From assembly GCA_013397115.1 (NCBI GenBank), contig VWZW01005520.1, positions 864,818-928,817 of the forward strand: a stretch of DNA of 64,000 nucleotides, given 5' to 3'. Each line of letters starts with the position of its first letter. The first letter of the stretch is position 1. A model generated the notes under the pieces. The model saw only the letters and a program-made list of their open reading frames with translations. It had not been told where the DNA came from and did not search any database. Shown here piece by piece: positions 24,132 to 38,100 of the stretch. The translations under genes and the position numbers were made by a program. Origin of the DNA: Edolisoma coerulescens (lineage: Eukaryota > Chordata > Aves > Passeriformes > Campephagidae).

Positions 24132-24956
24132 GTGAGATGAAGAAGTGCGGTATTTCCAAGAGAGAGTTTGTCACCAGTTAGCTAAAATTGCTTCTGAAGT
24201 TTTGCTGGCAACTGTTTTACATGTCTGACTTGGTGACGAAGGAACCGTACTATCTTAATAGAGAACTCCAGAACTTCAGAAGGGTTTCTCCTTGTTTGAA
24301 TGCACAGCACAATGAATTTGTACCCACAGAGCATTCACCACTTACATTTCAAAACCTACAGCACACTAAACGTGAAACTTTTGTTCAAATTTCAAGGATT
24401 TTGATAGCCCAAGTGAATAGACACTGCCTATTGATTTTTCCCTTACAATGACTCTTGGATAACCTATTTTCTCATTTATTTTTAACGACAGCTCATGAGA
24501 TTTTACAGCAATTCTGCCCAACCTCCTAATATCAAAATCCCTCCTTGACCCTGAAAATTGTAATTCTGCTATAGATCACAGCTGCTGAATATTACCTTTT
24601 ACTAAGCTGGTTAAATAAAATATGTCCAAATCACTAGATCCCACAGGCCATGACTGCAATTCTAATTATACAGGGTCTGTATTTCTGCTCTACAGTACAG
24701 AAAAGCACAGCTTTCTCTGAGTCCACACCAAAGTGTGGGAATCCAGAATATTGGTTCTAGTTTTGAATTTGAAAAAAAAAGAAAAGTTACACTGCTCTTC
24801 AATGATTTTCCTGTAAAACTTTTACAAGGGAACCAAACCCTTTTGATGTGTTCCATACAATAAAATGCTGTGTAAGTCTGGAGGACAGAAGCATGTGGCG
24901 AGAATTTTCTTGTGTCTGGGGGATGGGTGTATTTGATGTGTACCCGTTTCAAAATC

Positions 24957-24977
24957 AAAAAAAAAAAAAAAAAAAAA
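24957..24977. repeat. Poly(A) run of 21
   Basis: This is an uninterrupted A21. The preceding 350 bases show no recognisable gene or retrotransposon, so it is best read as a simple repeat. Confidence 0.85.
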
Positions 24978-26777
24978 GTCTCACACTACTCTTAGGCTGC
25001 ATATTCTGCACAATGGCCCAGGAAACCAGTGTAAGGAAACTAATTCTGGCCATTAAACATATCCTTTCCCCTCCCACTGCTTATTCAAAGAGTGATCACA
25101 TGCTCCCTGCTGCAAGTTACACCTTTATAGAATTTAGATATGGAAGAAAACTATTAGATTAGCCGTTCCACCCACTGATGTGGGATTGTTCCCTGGAGAA
25201 CCTTATTCATTAGTGCATCACTGCCTAACCTTGTGGGCACACTGTGCCAAGAACATCTTGGTTTTGTTCTGCTTTTTCCTCTTGTCCTTTCCTCCTGGTG
25301 CTGAGGGCTGAGGGGGTAGTTTGGTGGAGAAGGTGGGATTCTTGTTTCATAGTCAGGATGGTGGTTTGGATGCTTGAGTGTGTACACACTTTTGTGGGTG
25401 ATTAGTCTGTATACTTTTTTAATTAGTATCCAAGTGCAGAGGACCAGATGGGGGGTGATCTTATTCAACGTAATTCACTGTAAGATCTTCTGGAGCCCAG
25501 TGGTCTCCTACAAATTACCTTCATGGCTTGCCCTGATTCTGCAGTGTCCTCAGATGTAGCTCCCATTTTACTTTCTGCTTTCACTCTTCTGCGAGCAGAT
25601 AGAGCCAAACTTTTAATTGCTTCTCTGCCAGGGAAGGCAGCTTGGCATTTTTCTGCTTTTTCAGGACAGAAAGTTTTTATTTCGGTTGTTCTTTGGTCTG
25701 ATCCCCTAAAACTCTGAGGTTTTGGGGCAGCCGTGGGTGCTTGGCATGTCTCACGGTAGTGCCTGGTACCAGGGCACTGTCAGCTGGGTTTCCTACTGCA
25801 AACTTTTCCTCTCAGAGCTTCACTTGTACCTTTTGTCCTGGTAACTTTTCTTAGCAATTCCCCTATCCAGAAACCCTGTGAGGACTTCAGCAGCAGCCCC
25901 TTCTCTGGGGTCAGCCACTCATGATTTAATAGCCCGATTCAAACTCGCTATTGAAGCACCTTCAGTCTGTCACTTTAGGCGAGTTTATTTGTTCCTGCCC
26001 TGTGGGAGCTGCCACCTCTCCCACCTTCTGGGCCCCTGTGGGTATTTTCTCTGCACCACACAGCAGCTGTGCCTTTTCTCCTTGGGCCACCCACTCCTGC
26101 ACTACCCTCTCCAGGCACAGGCCTCTGCAAGGTTTCCAGAGGTGAAACCCAGGTCCAAAGAGGTCTGCACATAATCAGACATCTGCCGACCCCAGCAAGG
26201 TCCATCATGAGACCAGCAGAGCCCAGACCAGGGGCAGGGAGCCATCACCACACAGGATACACTGCATCCTTTGGAGATGCACTCCTGCTTTTTCTGAGGA
26301 CCTGGTCCTTGGACCTTCCCTTCGGTTGATGGAGACAGAAAAAGTGTGGGAAAGGGAGGGGAGCAAAGGCTGCCATTCTGCAGTTTCAAAAGTTCTGGTT
26401 TCCGCCCTCAGACTACAATAAATGGCGGCTGAGTTACTTGACATGGAGCTAAAGTCTGTAGGGTGAATTTTCAGAGCAACGCACAGGAAATTATATGCAC
26501 AATTACTGTTGTTAACAGAGCCTGGGCATGTAACTCCCTGCACAGCAGGCTGGAAATCTTCCCCATGCATGTTTAATGGGGTTTGGGTTGCTACATTCCT
26601 GGGGCTGTGTCCCTTTTCTAATGCCTACTGTCCTGAATGAAACAAAGGAAGTACTGAATGTAAAAGAGGTTTTATTTTGCTGTTAAAAATAATATTCTCT
26701 TGATCTGCAGTTTTCCTCTAATGCCAAAGCACTTCTTGCCTCACTCAGTGCTCCCTTAACCTTTCTGTTCTGTGAGG

Positions 26778-26821
26778 AAAAAAAAAAAATCACTTATTTA
26801 TTTATTTATTTATTTATTTAT
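26778..26821. repeat. A12 run followed by (TTTA)n
   Basis: Twelve A's, four other bases, then about seven tandem TTTA units. It is a typical AT microsatellite. Confidence 0.9.
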
Positions 26822-27772
26822 GCCTTTTTCTTCTAAATGTGTTCCTCACAGTGTGCTCCTCGATGTTCATACAAATGCATATATACATGTTCATGCAGGC
26901 AGCACAGTTATTCTAGAGATGGATGTTGTTGAAATAAGAGCAGGTCAAAACACAGAAAATATCTGTCTAAACCTTAATGTGTAAATGCTCCTGAATAAAT
27001 AAAATATTTGCACACGTTCATAGAAAAATGAATTTTATGTGCCATTTCACTAATAAGGCATGTATTTCAAGTGCCTCTCTGCTCAGGAGGTTATTAATGT
27101 GGTATTTAAACTTCAGCACATTGTAAACTAGGAAGGGTCTGTAAATTTGGGACTGTCTTTTGCTTCCATGCTGTTTATTTAGCTTTATGTGCCATAATTG
27201 TTTTCCTTTCCCATGAAGAAGGTTATCATCTTCTGCACCTAGATCAATTCAAATGAGCTTTAATTAACTTCAATAAAAATTAAATTACTCCTCTAAACTA
27301 ACAGTTTTGCAGCTACGAGGAACTTATATTTGCAGCTGTGCCATCTCATTGACTGAAATATTCTTCTGCCACACTGGGCTCAACTCTCCAGCTTTCTGCA
27401 AGGTCTGAGGGCAGGAAGGTGCTGTAAAGAGAGACTAGAAATGCCAAAGTAAAAAGGCACATTAAAAAAAAAATGTAAAAAATACATCAAATACATATTC
27501 AAGTTTCTGAAAGGTTTCAATCATTCTAAAATTGCACATGATTGCTTTTAGACTCCCCAAAATGCTTTCATCTAAGAGCAGAAAAAAAGTGTAGTTTTAA
27601 AAGCATTGTTGGGGCATGTCTAATAGATTTGTCTACTCTCTCTGTCTTGATACATGCAACACAGTTGATGGTATTCTCCTTAGCACAGATCTTGAAACTG
27701 TAAATAAATTTTTGAAGTAAATAGTCATGATAATTGCTTAATGAAGTATCACACACCAGCAGTTTTGAATAC

Positions 27773-27786
27773 AAAAAAAAAAAAAA
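27773..27786. repeat. Poly(A) run of 14
   Basis: A simple A-run in AT-rich DNA, without a recognisable retrocopy beside it. Confidence 0.75.
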
Positions 27787-28078
27787 GTTCAAAACTACTG
27801 CGTGGTGTCTCTTTTTACTGGAAATGAGCTTTTACTTTTAAACTTCTGTTACATTTGGAGAGAAGCAATCCCACCAAAAATGATACCACTACTAATAAGG
27901 AACATATTATCTTTCATGTGGGTATTTTTTTTCATGTTTAAGGTTTCTTTGTTATTATCTCAGTAGCAAGACTCTCCACAGTCTTAGGCAGAAAATCAAA
28001 ATATGCCTTAAAGCAATAATCTTTTAATAAGTATCAAATGTCTTTCAATGAGATAAAAGAGTTCTCTAGCATGCTTAT

Positions 28079-28104
28079 ACACACATACCCACACACACAC
28101 ACAC
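28079..28104. repeat. Interrupted (AC)n microsatellite
   Basis: Short AC runs are interrupted by TACCC, then continue as seven clean AC units. Confidence 0.85.
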
Positions 28105-31100
28105 TTACTTCACTATTAATCTTATTTTACACCTTTTCAACAATATTTTTGGGAATATTTTTTTTAACCAAGACTAAACCCTTCTAACAAATCTTAGATA
28201 ATTGAATTTCTAAATGCTACTAAATATTGTGTTTATATTGTTTTCTCGAGTTGTTGGGCCTCCTTGTCCTGAGGGCTTTGGCAGGTGGGACCATCTCCTG
28301 TGGCCTCAGGTGTTTCCATTGGCCAAAACAGGGATGTTACTCCAAACTTCTTTAAGACACCAACTTGAGGAATTAGGTCTTTTTGCACTGATTTTTCCGG
28401 AGTGCAGGATTCACACAGCCAAAATCAGGGGAGATGCTGGGAGCCTGCATAACTCTGCTACTGGCCACGAAGGGACACTGGGCCTGATCAGCCAGGCCCA
28501 GACTTGTCCCACACAACTTTAGTCCTTATCCCAGGAAATGCAGCTGGAAGGTTGGTGAGCTGAGGTGCCTTCTCAAGGCAGCAAGGATACATGGGCAAGA
28601 TTCTCAAAATTAGACTGGAGAAATGCCCTGCCAGTCTCCTGCCAAGGAGGACCGGGATGAGCGGCATCAGGGTTAATCTGCAGGGGGAAGAGGAGGAGGT
28701 CTGGATGCCACTGACGAGAGGCGCAGGTTCCTTTGCCAATCAGGGGAAAGAATATTGCATACTCTTACCTCTCATCCAGCCTTAGAGTTTGACTTATTTC
28801 TTGAGAGAAGAACAGTGTTTATGTTTATATTTGTATTTATATCTATCTGTGTCCGAGGTTGAATTGCAATGCAGACTCCTTGGTCCCACTGCTTCCCCGT
28901 GGCTGTGGCGTGTGGAGGGCAGAGCTCACCGGGTGCTGCTGGAGGGCCTGTGCTTTGTGCTCAGTCTCTCCTCCTCGAGGTGAGAACCTGGAGTACTTTC
29001 ACCCAACAGAAAGTAAGCGTGAAGGAGAGGAGGTGCTGCACTGCAGAGTGCAGAGGTTCTGTATTCTCCAGTAACTTAAACGGGGCCTTGAGTGAATTAG
29101 GAAAAAGTTGGAGTTTTTGTAAAATGGTGCCTCTTGCACCTCAGCTTCAGTGGCAGCAAGCTGCAAGTTGCCTACATGCCACAGGTTAAGTTGTCAAAGT
29201 TGTTCTCTTCCCTAATGCTTCTTATGACAAATACTCCTAATTGCTTCTTCCTTTCATACTTTTCCGTGCCTCCTGGCTAAGACATCCGTCTGTAGCCTTT
29301 ACGGTTTGTCTTTCAAAGCTTGGCCTCAGTTGTGTCTATCTGTGTTTTCTGCTTCTTTCTAGCTCGAGCATCCCCTCCCCGTCTCCCCATCCCTCAGTGC
29401 CTGCAGAGCAACACGCGGGCACCTGCCAGCTGCTGCGGAGACCGAGCTCTTCCCACTTTTCCCGACAGCCAAGCGGAATGCTGTCCTGTGCTGTCTACAC
29501 CCCGTGCATAAAGATGCACAACTTCCCTCTCTCTGAATAACCCAAAGCACGCCTGCCACATTGACTGGGAAAACAGAAATGCCATCACCAGCTACTGAGG
29601 CGAAAATGCGGTGAAAGGGAAAAAGAAAATGAAATGAAACGTGGTTTGTCTCTTTTATGGAGGTGGGTCCAAATTTTATACCTCCTGAGCCAGATCTCCC
29701 TAACGTGTATGGTGGTGCTAATTTGAGTTGCGAACTCATGATTACTTATTTAAGAAATCTACGTACCAGTGTTGCAAGAAGGAGACTTTGAAAGCCTTTT
29801 AAGTATCTTTCTCATTAATTTACTTAATCCTCTGATCTTGCCTTCTTTTAAGTTGTTTATTTTTAAAAGAAAGACAAAAGTGAGCTGGAAAGCTTTGTTA
29901 CTAAAAGAGAAGTTTTTAAAACTGTATGGGATACAAAGTAATTAAGAGAAGAAAAATGTAGGTGCAAACAGTACACAAACACGTGGATTTGGTGTGCAGG
30001 GAGAGCTTCCTCCACTGGCTTTAAAGGGAAGCAGAGGACAGGGTAGCAGAGTACAGGTAGCAGACCTCTGCCTCAGCCAAAGTAAAACTTTGCTTTCAAT
30101 GTTTATTGTTGTTTTTCAATATTTTTAAGTGCTATAAGACATGAAAATAAAAGCGTTTTTGTAGCATAGAAGTTGGAACCTAATTCCATATCTGAAGAAA
30201 AGTTCAAAATTTTCACATTATTTTCATTCTGAGCAGTTTTATGGCCATTTTCGAAAGTGCCCTGACATTTCAGATTCCTGCACTTCAGGATGCTCTGCCT
30301 GGGATACGTAAGGAGATTCCTTTTCCAGAAAGTAAGTTGCTCAGGCATCTCTGCAAAGCAGGTCCCTCCACTGTGTTCAACACCCAAAAATAAACCACCA
30401 GAGGCATCCAAATCCATTGTTTTCTTGTAAAGATTTTACTCAGCTAACTGGGACAGGGCAGGCCTGAATTTTGGATGAAAGAAAACTTAGATGAGCAGGG
30501 AAGTTGTTCCCCAAGGACTGTATCCTCAATGATACTATGAGCCAGCAACCCCCGTAGCTTTCAGCATCTCTCATGATCAGACTGGATGTCTTTTGCCCGA
30601 GGCTGAAAATCTCTTCCTCTCTAAAACCAAAGAGATGTTGGCTGTGAGTTATGATTAGTAATAGAGTCCATTTGTGTTGAGGTAGGGGGAAGGGGAGATG
30701 ATGGACCCAGAATCATAAGACTTTATGTGCTCGGATGATTTCCAAACAACCACAGACGACTGCCCTGGTCTGAGTAGTTCACTGATTGAGGATAAAAACA
30801 AGGAGAGAGCACAGGCAGAACAAACAAACAAATTATATGTAAGTAGTTTGCACTCTTTGTAAGTGGCATAATTGAAATATAGCATGTTGGAGGATAAACT
30901 CAGGGAGTTACACTGACTAAAAGGCCTCCTGGAAGAAAGATCAAAATTGCTGGGTTGTCAGGAAAACAACCCCGAGCAAGAACATTGGCAAAACAAAGCG
31001 GGAAGGTATCCAAGTGCCTGCTCAGAGCATCAGCACCCAACTCCGTTCACCCACTGAGGAAGAGGATGGCAGCAGGGTGGTGCTGACAAGGGTGTCAGAT

Positions 31101-32363
31101 ACTCCTCTGAGATCAACTCTCACCAGCGTGTCTGGGTGAGCTGCTGAATGAAAATGTTCCAAATTTGGAGGCCCCGAGAGGGGGTAAGTTGTGTTTGGCC
31201 AGGCTCTAATTGCATCCTTGCATTACCATGCAATTAATTGCTGCCGTGGTCTGCTTGAGAGGAGGGAGTGTGCCAGCTCCATTCCTGGGCAGCCCCGGAG
31301 GCTGGAGGAGCTCATGGCTCTCGCTCCAGGGGGTGACCTACTCGGATGGCTCTGCAGCTCTCCTGCCAGCCCTGCTGGCAATACTGGTCTTCCCAGGATG
31401 ATGTGCTTTCCTCCTGCAGTGTGGTTCTCTTAGCAGGCATTAAAAGTTTCAGAAATTGCACAGAAAATGTAGGGCAGGGAGAATACATAGATTTTTACTG
31501 ATTTCATGTATCTTAGGAAAGAGATGACTGCAGAAAAAATGCGAGAACAGTTTTCCGCAGCATTTTGTATGACTGTTTTCAGTGCATACCTCAAAAGGAG
31601 GCAGTGTCTTGCAGAAAATAAAAATAATTCCCCTACAGAGGGGAAAAGAAGAATAATTTTGCTTTTGCTTTACAGATCACTATAGTTCTGATGTCAAGGA
31701 CAGCATAGAAAAATAGCACAAATTCCTGAATGCAAGGAAAAGAGGTGTTTAACCCCCAAACTGGGATGTGCTCCTCATTTCTAACATGTCCCACACTAAA
31801 TTCTTGCCTGTAGGAAAGAGATGCGAAGGATGAGGACAGGTTTATAACTCCCTATGTCTGATTGCCAGTGTTGGCCTCAGTGATCAAATGGAGATTGGGG
31901 CACAAAGAGTGGGAGCGCAAGGAGGCAGAAGAGAAGCTCCCCATGAACACCAATATTGAATAGCCAGTCCTTTGCTTGCCTGGTTTAACTCTGGCAGCAG
32001 CACCAGGGATTTTTTTCCTGAGTCTTCCTGAGGTTTCAGGTGTAGGCTGGCTCCTGGATTCTTGCAGGACATTCCTTTTATTCCTGGCCATCCTCCCAGT
32101 CTCCTGGGGAGCAGCTGTAGCACACAACAGTTTTTCCAAAGCCTATGAGTGGCAGACAGCCCTTGGCCAGCCCAGAGGAGCAAGCAGCCTCTGCCAGAGC
32201 ACATCTGGGTAAAAACTAAGAGGGTAAGCCTGGTTTGTATGGCTGTACTTCACCTGGAAACCCCACCAAGGGCAAAAGGAGCTCAAGGTTCTTGCACCTT
32301 GGAGCTCTTCTGTCCTGGACACCTGGCAGCTGGTGCCAATTCATGCTGCAGGCAAGTGGTCTT

Positions 32364-32427
32364 TGAATCACAGAATCATGGAATCATTTACGTTGGAAAA
32401 GACCTTTAAGATCATTGAGTCCAACCA
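32364..32427 (-). mobile_element. CR1 retrotransposon 3'-end fragment
   Basis: The + strand reads AATCACAGAATCATGG, then CATTTACGTTGGAAAAGACC, then TTTAAGATCATTGAGTCCAACC. This is the reverse complement of the conserved 3' end of avian CR1 elements, whose sense strand ends in imperfect ATTCTATG-type repeats. The element therefore points to the minus strand. Only the last 60-odd bases remain, as expected of a severely 5'-truncated LINE copy. The word CAAGTG occurs just before it and again within about 15 bases after it, a possible but unconvincing target-site duplication. Confidence 0.9.
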
Positions 32428-33714
32428 TAAAGAACAAGTGTGGCCCGATTCCACTTGTTCATTTCTTCCTCTGTTTAGCAGAACCCACTTTAGGTTTATG
32501 AGCAGTAAGGAGGTACAGGAGGAAGACAAGCAGATGGGTGGGGGACATGTCAGGTTCTGCCTTTATGGGTTTCAATATTTACTTTATTTTAAATATAGAC
32601 ATTTGCATAAACATAATGCTATGCTCAAAAAAAACAACTGTGTAGTGTCACCTCAGTGTATATGACTAGACACACAAAAAAACCAGGTTCCCTGGTTACA
32701 CTGGGTGGGACCAGCTGGCACTCAATCCCCTCATGTGAACCTAAAAATACTCATAGGTTAGGGCTATGAAAGAAAAGAACCTTTTTCCCAGTCAAGCTTT
32801 TTGTCAAGAAGTAGAGGAAAAAGGATTTTTTATTCTAGTGGTTGAATTACTGCACAGAGAAAGTCCCCACAGTGAAGCATTTTTATGACTGTTCCAGGCT
32901 GAGGCACCAGAAGGATCCAGTTCAGTCCTTTGGGAAGATTCTGGTGACAGTGGGCTTTCAGTAGGGATTTCTGTCACCTGGAACAAGTAAACTGAGTCCT
33001 GCAAGTTGAGCATCTTAGCCAGTTATCACCCACAACCTACCTGAGAACTGAGATTCTTGCTACAGCTTGGCAAAGTCATCTCAAGTTCCAAATGATGAGG
33101 AAAAGTGTGTCTGATCTATTTTTACCATTCTCTTTGGTTAGCTATTTTCCTGCTGCGTTTTCACCCAGCTGCATAAATGAGTCTGGCACATGTTTAAGTT
33201 TGATCCATTTGTCCATTTTATAATATCTAAGTTCCCCATGCAGACGATGAATATCCTGGGCTGGCCTGCTGTTCTGCCTCATCACCCCTTTTGGAGCACA
33301 ACCTGTGCAAGGGATATGAGGCGGGGTGGAGTCAGTTTTGCCCGGGAAATGATTATCTTAGAGTTTGCTTTACGGAAAAGAAAGGAGGAGAATGAGAAGG
33401 GGCTGGATGTTCTCCTCACCCTTGCCCACCCCACCCGCTGCTGGTGGGCTTTGTGCCTCCTTCCACACCTCATGTGACTCAGCCCCAGCAAACTCCAGAA
33501 GCTGGAGTCCTTTGACCAATGTGATCCTTTCTCTTTTGTACCTTCTCCAGAAGACACACACACATCCCAGCCAGTGACTATGTCTCCAGAAGGGCTGGGC
33601 TGGGCACCTCTCCAGAGGCAAGGCCAAGTTACGCTTGGGACGGAAGGCAGTAAAGGCTAAATAGTGTTTACCTTATGTTTCTCATTCACAGCCTGCCTTA
33701 AATCATTTGTAACA

Positions 33715-33734
33715 GGGCCGGGGGGGGAAGGGGG
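33715..33734 (+). other. G-quadruplex-capable G-run cluster
   Basis: G-runs of 3, 8 and 5 are separated by CC and AA. Splitting the run of eight supplies four G-tracts with short loops, so a quadruplex could form on the + strand. Confidence 0.45.
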
Positions 33735-34839
33735 ATGATATTAGGATTGTGTGCAGTCCGAATGCCAAGAAGTGCTTTTGCCTTCCCTGGAGATGAGCTC
33801 TGTGGAGCCTTGCAGGGTGTGATCTCTTATTTGGTAATGTGAACACAAGGAGCAGAAGCACAAGCAACCAGCACAGCAATAGCATTAGATCAGAGGATTT
33901 GGACTTTGCTGTACTCCCACACCCAAGTAAGACACAAAAATACGTGAGCATACGTTTGCAGATGTGCATGTGCATATGCTCCCAAAGGCTGTTTTGGCTG
34001 AAAAAAAAAGGGAAAAATTACTGTTTCTATCGAATAGTACACTTTTCAGGAAAGCTGCAGCTTGCTGTGAGCACCAGGGCCACCAGATCAAACCTTCTGT
34101 GGGAGCCTGTGCGAGCTCTCTGCTTTGGACTCCCTTTTATTGCAGTGGTGAAAAGAAAGTAGGTGCCCCACTCGCAAGCAGGGCATCAAAGTACACCACT
34201 TGTATAAGGAGTTGTTCAAAAATAACTCACAGGCTAAGATCCAAACTATTACTTTGCACAACTAGATTTGTCCACTTTGCCTTGACTCCCTTTTGTATGT
34301 GTGCCCGTGACAGTGTCATGCAGAATAAACAGGTGCCACCTTCTCTACCACACTTTTGAACCAATTTGTTCAAAGGTTAATGCATAAACCCCAAAAACAG
34401 ATGGCAAATTTACCATAAAAAGCCAAATGAAATCACCTTCAGGAGCTTGTCAGCTTGACCATTTAGGAGTCTGCATGGGTATTGATTTGAGGCGAATATT
34501 CTAAACTTTGCATTACCCTTTGAAAAGTGCTAATGTAGTTCTTGTCACTTTAAATTAACTTTAGATGAGAGGGACTGACAGAAACATGAAGATGTGTGAA
34601 CTATATTTGACTGATATTCTGTCAAATATTGCATGGGGTTATGATCCACAACTTTTCCCATCTGCTGCTCAAACCTGAATCCTTGAATGCACAATGGATT
34701 AATTACCATATTTTGTTCTGATTTCACTTAGTAGTATAAAAGACTGTGAATGTTAAATGTACCCTTACCTGCCTTCTTTTTCTAAGGGTAAGGTATAGAG
34801 GAGGGGAGGCAGGGTGTTCTTCAGCAATTTTTTACACCC

Positions 34840-35170
34840 ACATAGAATGATTCCTAAGTGCACCTCTTCTCAAATAATTAGATTCCCAGAAGTTAACCGG
34901 AGTAACACAGCACTCAGAATTTCATTCACTCCTTCCCTTGCGAGACTTTCTTCCCCCTCAGTAATAAAAGCAGCGAGTGCTGATGTAGCACATTCCATCC
35001 GCTGCGCTTTACAAGCAGCAGCATAATTACACCCGGCTCTGCCATTTGGTATCCTCGCAGAAGGATACGGCGTGGAGCACTGGAGGTCAGCGCTTTCGAC
35101 TGATGTTGTGTTTCCTGGAAGGCCTGACATTGATTCCCCAGCACCACCTGCACATCCCAACAACTCAGAC
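34840..35170. promoter_or_regulatory. Candidate conserved non-coding element near 35 kb
   Basis: This repeat-free tract has many preserved CpGs (AACCGGAG, TGCGAG, CAGCGAG, CCGCTGCGC, CTCGCAG, ACGGCG, AGCGCTTTCGAC) in a CpG-poor background. It also has TAATTA-like cores near 34,875 and 35,025. Open frames run along both strands (for example 34,870-35,163 on the minus strand) but show no recognisable protein. An enhancer is the more economical reading; conservation was not tested. Confidence 0.3.
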
Positions 35171-38100
35171 TGATGCTCGGTAGCCAGCCTGCCCCTTTCT
35201 GCAGCTGGACACCCAGAAAGCTAGATGTCTTAAATGAAAGGCCGCTTTGAAAATAGGGGCTGTATTAACTTGCCAAAAATCCCCCAGTGTTTCAGCAAAA
35301 AAAATCAGAAGGCTTTAGTAAAAACTCTTTTTTCTCCCAGCCTCCTCCTTTCCTACCAGTACTATTTGGATGAGTTGAGTCATCTTGACTTTCAGCTGAA
35401 GGAATTAATGTCCACTTTTGTTGATGTACCAAATAAGTAAACTCTGGTAATAGCTAGTTCCCTCATTTTACAGAGTCCTTAACACTGTATCTCTTGAGTA
35501 TTTTTTCTTTAAGAGGACACTGTGCATTGCAGTGACATCCTGGGTTATATTCTGGCACTGCACTGCTTAACAGATAGGAAATATTTCTCTGTGTGTCGGG
35601 TTGACTCTAACATTCCTGTGTCAGTGAGAGAGTATGGTTATCCAGAAATAAGCAAACTCAACAATGGTGTGAAAGGCAGATTGAACATATGAGGTCAGAG
35701 AGACTTGTAAAATGGAGAAACAAACCCGTTTTTTATTACAGTGAAGTCTCTTCTGGAAGAACTTAATAATATTACACTTGGGAGTAATTGTGAACCCAGT
35801 CCTGTCTTTTATATGTTTTGTCAGGTTTTGGAGGTTTAAGAATAACATTGCCCTTCTCCAGTACTAGAATATTACATAGATTCCTCAGACATATCCATAA
35901 CCAATCCTCTGTACCTTTTTATTTGCTAGTACTTTTTTAATGTCATTTTTCTTTCTTCATTCCTTTTCTTATGAAATCTCCAAGCCTTGATTTGGGTACT
36001 CTTTGCTCCAAGTTTCTTTCTGTGATTACCGAAGGTGGGGCTCAGCAAGAGAAGGTTCTATGTAGGAAATATTTCTGTTTTGTTTGGGAGAAGTTCTGCT
36101 ATGAAGGTGCATGCTTGTCCTTCACATCCAGTTAGCTTTAATCCTGAGGGATGAAGAGGAACTCAAGGAGGGGAACAAAAAAAGGGACTTGAGATACTCT
36201 TGGAATATATTGACAAGTTCTCACTCTTTGGGTGGAAGTTAATCCTCAGACCAACTGCATTCTTATCCTCTTGCAATGCAAGTAGGTAAATGCCTACCAA
36301 TATTATCAAGCCCAGAGCTTTTATCTACAGGACAGCTAGAGGACTCAATAACCTTTCAAACAGTGCTAGGAAGCACTTGGCTGATGGTTCCACCCAACAC
36401 CAACAAATGTTCAGGTGGCATTTTGGAAAATACTCATCATTAAACTCACCCTGCTTCTGTTAAGTCAATCCCACTGAAAGCTGATGCCTTAAACTCTGCT
36501 GGAGGGTCAAAGGAGAAACCTTCGGTTTTAGTGCTGCTTTTCAACTTCTCTTCATCTAGCAAGCATCTGGCCCAGTTTAATAATCTTTGTTCTGAGTGGT
36601 GTAAGGTCATTAGCAAAACCTTAATGGGGACAAGAGTTGCAGCACTGGACCTCTATTTAGGGAATCTATTCCAAAAGGAAAAGGTATGATGTTTCTTGCA
36701 AGTGACATAAAGATTAATGAGGGATAGACAAATGCCCTTGCTCCAAAGTCAGCAAAAAATAGAAGGTTCTGTTTAAACTTTTCAAAATGAATTACAGCCA
36801 GGTGCTGACTATCAAGAAACAAAATGAAATCTGAGTTGAAGAGTCTGGGATAATTCTCTGGGTCTTTCCCCAAGCCTGTCACTCTTTTCTATGGATATGA
36901 ATATTAGGGGATAACAGAGTCTGCAAATCTACACATCCTGAGCTTGTCAGGCAAGCTGGGGACTCAAAAAAACCACTTGGGAACAGCAAAGGTTGTGGGA
37001 AATTTAGAAAATACTGGTATTTCAACCTGATTAATGGATATAAAAGAGGAAAACCTTTTGGATTTTTACACCTTTTTTGGAGAGTCCAGATTTAACTCTA
37101 GGAGCTGGTAGAAGAAAGGATGAAAACATTTTTATGCATATGATGAAGGCTAATTATTTTAAGTTACAAAGATTTTTATTTTAGCAAGGCAGTTAAGGTT
37201 CCACTTGAATTGTTTAGGCAAGATAATTTAATATTCACACATTTGTCTTGCAAAACTACAGATTGTGGTTTTTTGGGTGCTACAAATGCGTTGTGGAAAG
37301 GGGTCAGAACAGTTTCAGAAATGTATAGTGGGACAAGTCAGAGGCAGGTGAGAATGAAAACCAAGTAATGATCCATTGCTGCTGCCTATTTTTGAAGCAA
37401 ACCACCAGAGCACTGTACTCCAGCTCTCTGCTATGTTCCAGAATATGTTCTACAGGCCTTTTTTTATAATTTAACTTTATTTTTAACTAATTTTATAGTG
37501 TTTATAAATGTACAAAGCCCTGGTGTTATTCACAATATACACTGCTAGCCAGAGATTAGATCTCTTCTTTAAGGTGGAGTTAACATGTATCTGCCAAGAG
37601 ATATGGTCAAGTGCTGTACTGTTTGCAAAATGCATTTTTAGCTGTTCTTACATTGCAAAATATTTTGTTAGTGTCATATTTTCAAATGAACAATTGCTTT
37701 CCTTAAAAAAAGACAAAAAGCCAACGTTGTTGAATGCCATTTTCAAAATACAAGTTTTCATGGGAAACAAAAAATTACTCTCACTTTAGTAAACTCAGGC
37801 AGAAATCAGTGACCCAGCCAGCTCAAGACCACGCAGGCAAGTTTATGCACAGAGAGCAAAACCAATAAATGCTCCCACAAATGACTTTGGACAGAATTCT
37901 GAACATTTCTTTCCTTCCCTTCCTCTCTTTCCTCACCAAAGCTGTGTGCATCCTGACAAAAGAGAAACCACAGAATGTGCAGAAAGTCAACACGATCCTG
38001 GAATCTGATTCCCACTAGTTCTACTGGGCTTGGAGTCGGGTACTTGCTGCCCAGAAGACCAGACAATAGGTTCATTCCTTCTCCTGAAGAACTACAAAAT

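Larger units (their letters stand above)
24140..32363. other. Non-coding region downstream of VTI1A, block 2
   Basis: This is AT-rich to mixed unique DNA with no recognisable exon. It contains A-runs at 24,957-24,977 and 27,773-27,786, a (TTTA)n tract near 26.8 kb and an AC repeat near 28.1 kb. GC-richer islands at about 25.9-26.3, 28.4-29.0 and 29.3-29.5 kb generate overlapping open frames of 60-126 codons on both strands, none with a family motif. The A-runs were examined as possible retrocopy tails, but nothing gene-like precedes them. Confidence 0.6.

Noticed and set aside
24600..24977. Processed retrocopy ending in the A21 run
   Set aside because: The preceding sequence resembles no recognised coding gene, and I found no upstream match to bases after the A-run that would make a target-site duplication.
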